Positions 58,533-64,000 of a stretch of DNA of 64,000 nucleotides are shown one piece after another. Each line of letters starts with the position of its first letter. The stretch's first letter is position 1. The notes beneath the pieces were generated by a model. The model was not told the origin of the DNA, did not search any database, and saw only the letters and a list, made by a program, of their open reading frames with translations. The translations under genes were made by a program, and so were the position numbers. The stretch is from Rhizobium sp. 32-5/1 (GTDB taxonomy: Bacteria; Pseudomonadota; Alphaproteobacteria; Rhizobiales; Rhizobiaceae), in contig NZ_CP120638.1 in NCBI RefSeq assembly GCF_029537235.1, positions 2,311,501 through 2,375,500 on the forward strand. Direction: 5' to 3'.

Positions 58533-59477
58533 TTGAAGCAGTTTTTTCTGGCATCCATCCTGGCCGGCGCAATGGCGCTGCCAGCAGTCGCTGCCGACTA
58601 CACCATCATCGCACCGGCGAACCCGGGCGGTGGCTGGGACCAGACGGCCCGTTCCATCCAGTCGGTCATGCAGCAGGAGGGCATCTCCTCCAACGTGCAG
58701 GTTCAGAACGTTCCGGGTGCCGGCGGCACAATCGGTCTTGCGCAGTTCGCCAGCCAATCGGCCGGCAACGCCAATGCACTGATCGTCGGCGGCTATGTCA
58801 TGGTCGGCGCTATCCTGACCAACAAGTCGCCCGTTTCGCTGAGCGACGTGACGCCGATCGCACGCCTGACCGGCGAATATGAAGCCATCGTCGTGCCGGC
58901 TGATTCGCCGCTGAAGACTATGGGTGACCTCGTTGAAGCCCTGAAGAAAGATCCGGGCGCTGTCTCCTGGGGCGGCGGCTCGGCTGGTGGCACGGACCAT
59001 ATCGCGGTCGGCCTGATCGCCAAGGCTGCCGGTGTTGATCCGACCAAGATCAACTACATCGCTTTCTCCGGCGGCGGTGAAGCGTTGGCCGCCATCCTCG
59101 GCAACCAGGTCACAGCAGGCATTTCCGGCTATGGCGAATTCGAAAGCCAGGTCAAGTCCGGCACCCTGCGCCTGCTCGCCGTTTCGAGCCCCGAGCGCAT
59201 TGCCGGCATCGACGCGCCGACCATCAAGGAAGGCGGCCTTGACGTCGTCGTTGAAAACTGGCGCATGATCGCCGCCGCACCCGGCCTGACGCCGGAGCAG
59301 ACGGCAGCCGTGTCGGCTGATATCGAAAAGCTGGTCAAGTCCGCCGGCTGGCAGGAAACCTTGAAGACCAAGGGTTGGGCTGACACCTATCTCGCTGGCG
59401 ATGCCTTCAAGGAACAGTTGGCAAAGGACGTTTCCGCTACGGAAGCTGTCCTCAAGGACATTGGTCTCGTTCAATGA
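58533..59477 (+). CDS. tctC: Tripartite tricarboxylate transporter periplasmic receptor TctC
   Basis: About 314 residues from TTG 58533, chosen because GGAGG lies 8 bases upstream (58520-58524) and the signal peptide then begins MKQFFLASILAGAMALPAVAA. Mature motifs: YTIIAPANPGGGWDQTARSI, VQNVPGAGGTIGLAQFASQ, GDLVEALKKDPGAVSWGGGS and ENWRMIAAAPGLTPEQ, all typical of TctC/Bug proteins. It binds citrate-like acids and delivers them to TctAB. The upstream ATG at 58515 is a weaker alternative. Confidence 0.93.
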   Translation: MKQFFLASILAGAMALPAVAADYTIIAPANPGGGWDQTARSIQSVMQQEGISSNVQVQNVPGAGGTIGLAQFASQSAGNANALIVGGYVMVGAILTNKSPVSLSDVTPIARLTGEYEAIVVPADSPLKTMGDLVEALKKDPGAVSWGGGSAGGTDHIAVGLIAKAAGVDPTKINYIAFSGGGEALAAILGNQVTAGISGYGEFESQVKSGTLRLLAVSSPERIAGIDAPTIKEGGLDVVVENWRMIAAAPGLTPEQTAAVSADIEKLVKSAGWQETLKTKGWADTYLAGDAFKEQLAKDVSATEAVLKDIGLVQ

Positions 59478-59964
59478 GCAAGGGTCATACCCTTCAACGG
59501 AAACGCGCCGCCCTGATTGGGCGGCGCTTGCCATTGCCGCGTTTCTGGCGGCGCTTGCCGGTCTGATCTTTTGGGATACGTCGCGGCTTGCAACGATTGC
59601 CAGCTATTCCGGCATCGGGCCGGGAACAGTACCCTTCGTCATCGCCTGCGGCCTGCTTTTCCTAGCCGCGTGGACCGTTTTTGAAGCGTTTCGAGGCGAT
59701 TTTCCCGCGCGTGAACGGCAGGAGTTCGGCCCGGTCTTCTGGATCGTCGGCGGTCTTGCGCTGCAGATGTTGCTGTTGAAGACATTGGGCTTTTCCATTG
59801 CCACCGGCCTGCTTTTTGCGTTTGCGGCGGCCGGCTTCGGCAAGCGCAAGCTCTGGTTCACGATCCCGATCGGCATCGCTCTCAGTCTCGGCGTCTGGCT
59901 GATCTTCTCGGGCCTCTTGCAGTTGTCGCTGCCTGCCGGGCCGCTCGAACGCCTCTTCTGGTAA
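59474..59964 (+). CDS. tctB: Tripartite tricarboxylate transporter small membrane subunit TctB (one frameshift)
   Basis: About 163 residues, four predicted membrane helices ([75 protein letters not shown]). The ATG at 59474 overlaps the tctC stop (ATGA), but reads out of frame after 4 codons. One missing G in the GGG run at 59482-59484 joins MSKG to [14 protein letters not shown], the usual TctB N-terminus. The alternative is a TTG start at 59461 in the coding frame, which has no good ribosome site. Confidence 0.85.
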
Positions 59965-59974
59965 GGCCAAAGCC

Positions 59975-61492
59975 ATGAACACATTCGAATTCCTGCTGCA
60001 GGGGCTGGTCATCGCCGCGCAGCCGATGAACCTGATGTATGCGCTGATCGGTGTAACGCTCGGGACCGCCGTCGGCGTTTTGCCGGGTATCGGCCCGGCG
60101 CTGACCGTGGCGCTTCTTCTGCCCGTCACCTACAAGCTTGATCCGGCAGGTTCGCTGATCATGTTTGCCGGCATCTATTATGGCGGCATGTATGGTGGCT
60201 CGACGACCTCGATCCTGCTCAACACGCCCGGTGAAAGTGCCTCGATCGTCACCGCGCTCGAGGGCAACAAGATGGCGCGGGCGGGACGTGGAGGTCCGGC
60301 ACTGGCAACGGCTGCCATCGGCTCCTTCGTCGCCGGCCTGATCGCCACGATCGGCCTCGCCTTCATCGCGCCCTTCGTGGTGAAGCTGGCGCTGGTTTTC
60401 GGTCCGCGCGAATATTTCGCTTTGATGGTTCTCGCCTTCGTCACCGTATCTTCTGCCTTCGGCGATTCGACCTTGCGCGGTTTGACCTCGCTGTTCATCG
60501 GGTTTGCCCTTGCCATCATCGGCATCGATCAGTTGACGGGGCAGGCGCGCATGAGTTTTGGCGTGCCGGATCTGCTTGACGGTATCGAGGTCACGACACT
60601 TGCCGTGGCAATGTTCGCCATTGGCGAATCCCTTTATATCGCCGCCCAGGGCAATCTCGGTCCCGACAAGGTCGAGGCCGTCAAGGGTTCGGTCTGGATG
60701 AGCAAGCAGGATTGGTCGCGGTCCTGGAAACCGTGGTTGCGCGGAACGGCGATCGGCTTCCCGATCGGCGCTATGCCGGCCGGCGGTGCCGAAATCGGCA
60801 CCTTCCTCTCCTATGCGACCGAAAAGCGCCTGACCAAACATCCGGAAGAATTCGGCAATGGCGCCATCGAGGGCGTCGCGGGGCCGGAGGCTGCAAACAA
60901 CGCGTCGGCCGCCGGAACGCTCGTGCCGCTTCTGACGCTCGGCCTGCCGACGACGGCGACGGCCGCGATCATGCTCGCCGGCTTCCAACAATATGGCCTG
61001 CAGCCCGGTCCTCTGTTGTTCGCGACCAATCCGCAACTCGTCTGGGGGCTGATCGCCTCACTGCTGATCGCCAATTTCATGCTGCTGGTTCTGAACCTGC
61101 CGCTGGTCGGTCTCTGGGTAAAGCTGCTGACGATCCCCAAGCCCTGGCTCTATGCCGGCATCCTGCTGTTTGCGACGCTCGGCACGATCGGCGCCAATCC
61201 GTCGGTGTTCGAACTCGGCATGCTCTTGGCTTTCGGCCTGCTCGGTTATGCGATGCGCATCTTCGGCTATCCGATCGCGCCGGTGGTTGTCGGATTGATC
61301 CTTGGTCCGCTGGCCGAGCAGCAGTTGCGCCGGGCGCTGGCCATCAGCCAGGGCGACGTCACGGTGCTGTTCACCTCGCCGATCGCTGCCGTGCTGCTCG
61401 TCATTGCCGCGGCGGCGCTGATCGTCCCGCTGATCCTGCGCGCGCGCGGACGTGGCCAAGTCCTGTCGCAACTGGCGGCAAATGAAGACTAG
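59975..61492 (+). CDS. tctA: Tripartite tricarboxylate transporter large membrane subunit TctA
   Basis: 505 residues, about 12 membrane helices. Family signatures: [110 protein letters not shown]. It uses a proton or sodium gradient to take up tricarboxylates presented by TctC. Eleven bases after tctB. Confidence 0.95.
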   Translation: MNTFEFLLQGLVIAAQPMNLMYALIGVTLGTAVGVLPGIGPALTVALLLPVTYKLDPAGSLIMFAGIYYGGMYGGSTTSILLNTPGESASIVTALEGNKMARAGRGGPALATAAIGSFVAGLIATIGLAFIAPFVVKLALVFGPREYFALMVLAFVTVSSAFGDSTLRGLTSLFIGFALAIIGIDQLTGQARMSFGVPDLLDGIEVTTLAVAMFAIGESLYIAAQGNLGPDKVEAVKGSVWMSKQDWSRSWKPWLRGTAIGFPIGAMPAGGAEIGTFLSYATEKRLTKHPEEFGNGAIEGVAGPEAANNASAAGTLVPLLTLGLPTTATAAIMLAGFQQYGLQPGPLLFATNPQLVWGLIASLLIANFMLLVLNLPLVGLWVKLLTIPKPWLYAGILLFATLGTIGANPSVFELGMLLAFGLLGYAMRIFGYPIAPVVVGLILGPLAEQQLRRALAISQGDVTVLFTSPIAAVLLVIAAAALIVPLILRARGRGQVLSQLAANED

Positions 61493-61560
61493 AGTTTGTC
61501 AGCGATAAGAACGACAAACGACAACAAAACCATCTGACGCTCCTCCCAAGACCGTCAAGA

Positions 61561-61596
61561 ACAGGGCCCGGTGACCTCTGGTTAACCGGGCCCTGT
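61561..61596 (+). terminator. Terminator hairpin after tctCBA
   Basis: Perfect 12-bp stem ACAGGGCCCGGT / ACCGGGCCCTGT with a 12-base loop, 69 bases after the tctA stop; followed by CTATTT. Confidence 0.7.
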
Positions 61597-61692
61597 CTAT
61601 TTGCATGGCTGTGATGAGTTTCTGTGCATTGTAAACAAGGGGCTTCGGGCGCATCTTCCTGTCATAGAGAAACAAGGAAAGTGAGTTCAAAG

Positions 61693-61860
61693 ATGTCCGC
61701 CTACAAACCTGCCCGTGGCTTTTTCAGCAATGCCTTCGCCATCTTCGGCGCAGCCTCCGCTGCTGCAGCGGCTGTTGAAGGCAACCGTCGCCCGCGCGAC
61801 CGTGATCTCCAGACGCTCGGCATTAACCCGGCAAACTTCCACTCCGTCAAGCGCGGCTGA
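61693..61860 (+). CDS. Small protein of unknown function
   Basis: 55 residues: MSAYKPARGFFSNAFAIFG, an Ala-rich stretch (residues 19-27), EGNRRPRDRDLQTLGINP and FHSVKRG. AAGGAAAGTGAG upstream serves as ribosome site. The RPRDRDLQTLGI part resembles the C-terminus of small DUF1127-like rhizobial proteins (usually after an LxxLDDxxLxDIG motif), but it is too short to assign. A terminator follows directly, supporting a real transcript. Confidence 0.6.
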   Translation: MSAYKPARGFFSNAFAIFGAASAAAAAVEGNRRPRDRDLQTLGINPANFHSVKRG

Positions 61861-61925
61861 CCGGACCCTGCCTGCGCGCGGTTTCCGTCGCGCGGCTGCT
61901 TCGATCGCCCTATTGATCCCAAAAC

Positions 61926-61962
61926 AAAGCCCGCCGGTCAGATGATGACTGGCGGGCTTTTT
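61926..61962 (+). terminator. Rho-independent terminator after the 55-residue protein
   Basis: AAAGCCCGCCGGTCA pairs with TGACTGGCGGGCTTTTT (one G-T pair) around GATGA, with a T-run. Confidence 0.85.
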
Positions 61963-62046
61963 CATGGCTATCGAGTGCTCTACAGTATCAATCCATGGCA
62001 TTTTTCCGGATTCAGGTGAGTTCACCTGAATCCGGATACTCTCGTA

Positions 62047-63111
62047 TTATCCGTGTGCTTCGCGTATCTCTTGCTTGTTGTAGCGGATCGAAGACCAGAG
62101 GGAGATACCGATCAGGGCCGCGCCACCAAGGCCGGTAATGACCTCAGGAATATGCACGAGCGTCTGGCAATACATGATCACCGAAAGGATCAGGATTGCG
62201 TAGAAGGCGCCGTGTTCGAGATAGCGGTATTCGGCAAGCGTGCCCTTCTCCACCAGCATAATCGTCATCGAGCGCACATACATGGCGCCGATGCCAAGGC
62301 CGATGGCGATGATGAAGAGGTTCTGCGTCAGGGCGAAGGCGCCGATAACACCGTCGAAGGAAAAGCTGGCATCCAGCACTTCGAGGTAGATGAAGGCTCC
62401 AAGACCGCCCTTGGCCGCAGCACTCATCGTCTGCTGGGATGCATCGAGCAGCCCGCCCACAACCTCGACTGCGAGGAAAGTCAGGAGGCCATAGATCGAG
62501 CAATAGACGAAGGTCGTTGCCTCTTCGCCTTCGAGCAGGGACGAAAACACCAGGATGATGGTCAGGACGAAAGCAATCTCGACGCCCTTGATGGTGGCGA
62601 AACGCGCCATCTTGCTTTCGAGCCAGGCGATCCAGTGTACGTCCTTTTCATGATCGAAGAAGAACTTCAGGCCGACCATCATCAGGAAGGTACCGCCGAA
62701 GGCGGCGATCGGCAGGTGAGCATCATTCATGATGCGCGCATATTCTTCCGGTCGAGCGGCTGCGAGAATCATCGCATCGATCGGTCCGATGTTTGCAGCG
62801 ATGACCACGATCAGGAGCGGGAAGACGATGCGCATGCCGAAGACGGCGATGATAATGCCCCAGGTCAAGAAGCGGTGTTGCCAGACCGGCGTCATGTCCT
62901 TGAGCTTGTTGGCGTTGACGATGGCGTTATCGAAGGACAGGGAGATCTCCAGCACGGCAAGCACCGTGCAGATGAAGAACACGGTGGCCGTGCCGCCGAT
63001 CGTCCCGGTCGTTTGCCAGCCGAGCCAGGCGCCAAGCACAAGACCCACCGCCGTGACGATGAAGGCCCATTTGAAATATCCAAGGGTGGTCGTGGAGGAA
63101 GCCGGTGTCAT
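62047..63111 (-). CDS. DUF475/TerC-family integral membrane protein
   Basis: 354 residues with about nine membrane helices. Two related halves carry the acidic membrane motifs LAVLEISLSFDNAIVNA (residues about 51-67) and EVLDASFSFDGVIGAFALT (about 246-264), typical of TerC-like proteins thought to move Mn2+ or other metals. A cytoplasmic-facing EGEEATTF loop lies between. The C-terminus is short and charged (KQEIREAHG). Metal specificity (Mn2+ or tellurite resistance) is not determined by sequence. Confidence 0.88.
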   Translation of the reverse strand: MTPASSTTTLGYFKWAFIVTAVGLVLGAWLGWQTTGTIGGTATVFFICTVLAVLEISLSFDNAIVNANKLKDMTPVWQHRFLTWGIIIAVFGMRIVFPLLIVVIAANIGPIDAMILAAARPEEYARIMNDAHLPIAAFGGTFLMMVGLKFFFDHEKDVHWIAWLESKMARFATIKGVEIAFVLTIILVFSSLLEGEEATTFVYCSIYGLLTFLAVEVVGGLLDASQQTMSAAAKGGLGAFIYLEVLDASFSFDGVIGAFALTQNLFIIAIGLGIGAMYVRSMTIMLVEKGTLAEYRYLEHGAFYAILILSVIMYCQTLVHIPEVITGLGGAALIGISLWSSIRYNKQEIREAHG

Positions 63112-63528
63112 GGCCGCGCCTCCTGTACCGATGCGCGCGCATCAAAAGCTGCAAAAGGCAAAAAAGCTCGCATACCGTCACGGGCATGCAAAGAACGCAT
63201 GAGGTGGATTTTCATCTGTTTGTATTCCGCCGGCTGTTTGCTGGCGGTACCGACATCACGAGAGCGCCGTTTAAAACTCTCGCCAGAGGGGCCCGGCACC
63301 AGGTTTACTTCGCAGGCGTATATCTATGCCCTGCTTCTGCGAAGACAAACTTTTTAGCAACTCCTCCGTCAAGGTCAAGCGCGGACATCGAACAGAACCG
63401 GGGGTACTGCATATTTTTTGCCCAGGCAGGATGCCATTCGCAATCGTGATGAACCCATCCGGTTTCCGGGATGGATGGCACGGCCAAAATATGCAACGTG
63501 CGGGATCCAATCGTTCAAGAGCACGCCC
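63112..63528. other. 417-base gap between terC-like and eamA-like genes
   Basis: Divergent promoter region. Short open frames on both strands show no similarity. One imperfect hairpin is present (TTCGCAG 63309-63315 / CTGCGAA 63337-63343, with an inner AGGC/GCCC stem). Nothing else identified. Confidence 0.4.
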
Positions 63529-64000
63529 ATGAGCACCCCCAGCGCCACGCTTCCCATCCATGGCAATTCTGCGCGCAACGGCGTTTTGATCATGCTGCTC
63601 AGTATGCTGATGTTTTCTCTGAACGACGTGATGGGCAAATGGCTGGTGGCGTCCTATTCGGTCAACCAGCTGATGCTGATCCGAAGCTTGGCGGCACTTG
63701 TCGTGCTGTCGCCGTTTCTGATCCGTCGCGGCTGGCGCAGTCTCATCATCGTTGATCGCCCCTGGCTGCAGGGACTTCGGGCTCTGCTCTTTGCTGCCGA
63801 AGCCTCCGCCTTCTATTTCGCGGTCAGCTATATGTCGCTTGCCGATGCCATGACCTATTGGCTGGCGGCCCCGATTTATGTTGCCGCAGCCTCGCCCTTC
63901 CTGCTCGGTGAAAAGGTCGGATGGCGGCGCTGGTCGGCAATTCTCTTTGGTTTCGCCGGCGTCGTTGTTGCGCTTGAGCCGTCCAGCGAAAGCTTTTCGC
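63529..64000 (+). CDS. EamA/RhaT-family drug/metabolite transporter, cut by window end
   Basis: 157 residues visible. The first four or five DMT helices are present: NGVLIMLLSMLMFSLNDVMGK, NQLMLIRSLAALVVLSPFLI, RALLFAAEASAFYFAVSYMS, LADAMTYWLAAPIYVAAASP and ILFGFAGVVVALEPS. The full protein would have ten helices in two EamA repeats. Substrate unknown; the family exports amino acids, nucleosides and other metabolites. Confidence 0.85.
   Translation, partial: MSTPSATLPIHGNSARNGVLIMLLSMLMFSLNDVMGKWLVASYSVNQLMLIRSLAALVVLSPFLIRRGWRSLIIVDRPWLQGLRALLFAAEASAFYFAVSYMSLADAMTYWLAAPIYVAAASPFLLGEKVGWRRWSAILFGFAGVVVALEPSSESFS

Noticed and set aside
62053..63357. 434-codon plus-strand open frame
   Set aside because: Antisense to the DUF475/TerC gene, whose membrane motifs are unmistakable on the minus strand.

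Overview
The window looks like a chromosomal segment of an alphaproteobacterium of the Rhizobiaceae (Rhizobium/Agrobacterium/Neorhizobium type). The evidence is the high-GC coding style, the gene order rplU-rpmA-GNAT-(obgE)-proB-proA-nadD-rsfS-rlmH-envC-ctpA-polysaccharide deacetylase-rppH, an imuB-dnaE2 mutasome, a bfd-bfr pair behind an Irr-box-like site, and sites matching the EcfG general-stress promoter. Species cannot be settled from sequence reading alone.

Layout. 1-4.3 kb: imuB and dnaE2 (translesion mutagenesis). 4.4-6.7 kb: iron storage and stress (bfd, bfr, an exported protein, a YciE-like ferritin). 6.7-16.8 kb, minus strand: the conserved housekeeping run from obgE to rppH (ribosome assembly, proline and NAD synthesis, envelope proteolysis, RNA decay). 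17.2-20.9 kb: a GntR regulator and a polar amino-acid-type ABC importer lying between obgE and the GNAT/rpmA/rplU genes that normally sit beside it. 20.9-23.0 kb: two GNAT enzymes, rpmA, rplU. 23.26 kb: tRNA-Ser(CGA) followed by an integrase stub, a low-GC transglutaminase-like cysteine protease and a broken L,D-transpeptidase, which together look like a decayed island. 25.5-31.8 kb: a flavoprotein, an unknown protein, then a hexuronate/rare-sugar cluster (uxuA, GntR regulator, SDR, D-lyxose isomerase, FAH-family hydratase). 32-33.1 kb: an EcfG-type stress operon (PfpI and a PNPOx-like protein). 33.3-36 kb: a radical SAM/HhH protein coupled to a UdgX-type uracil-DNA protein. 37.4-43.6 kb: glutarate/5-aminovalerate/GABA catabolism (gcdH, CoA-transferase, gabD, gabT) with a MerR-XRE-cupin regulator. 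43.8-52.4 kb: propionyl-CoA to succinyl-CoA (pccB, a GST, two paralogous unknown proteins, pccA, methylmalonyl-CoA mutase, acuI-like reductase). 52.6-54.1 kb: ferredoxin-reductase-type flavoprotein and a wrecked Rieske gene. 55-61.5 kb: TctDE two-component system, an orphan periplasmic binding protein and the TctCBA tricarboxylate transporter. The end holds a DUF475/TerC protein and a cut-off EamA transporter.

A dominant technical feature is the number of coding genes broken by one missing base, usually in a run of 4-6 identical bases (imuB x3, dnaE2, yciE, envC, GntR, ABC ATPase, BaiN-like, lyxose isomerase, hydratase, rSAM, gcdH, gabD x2, gabT, tctB). The protein continues cleanly in the next frame each time. 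This is much more like homopolymer undercalling in the assembly than biology, so these genes are annotated across the break. The integrase stub, the L,D-transpeptidase and the Rieske gene look like true remnants, although part of their damage may be the same artefact.
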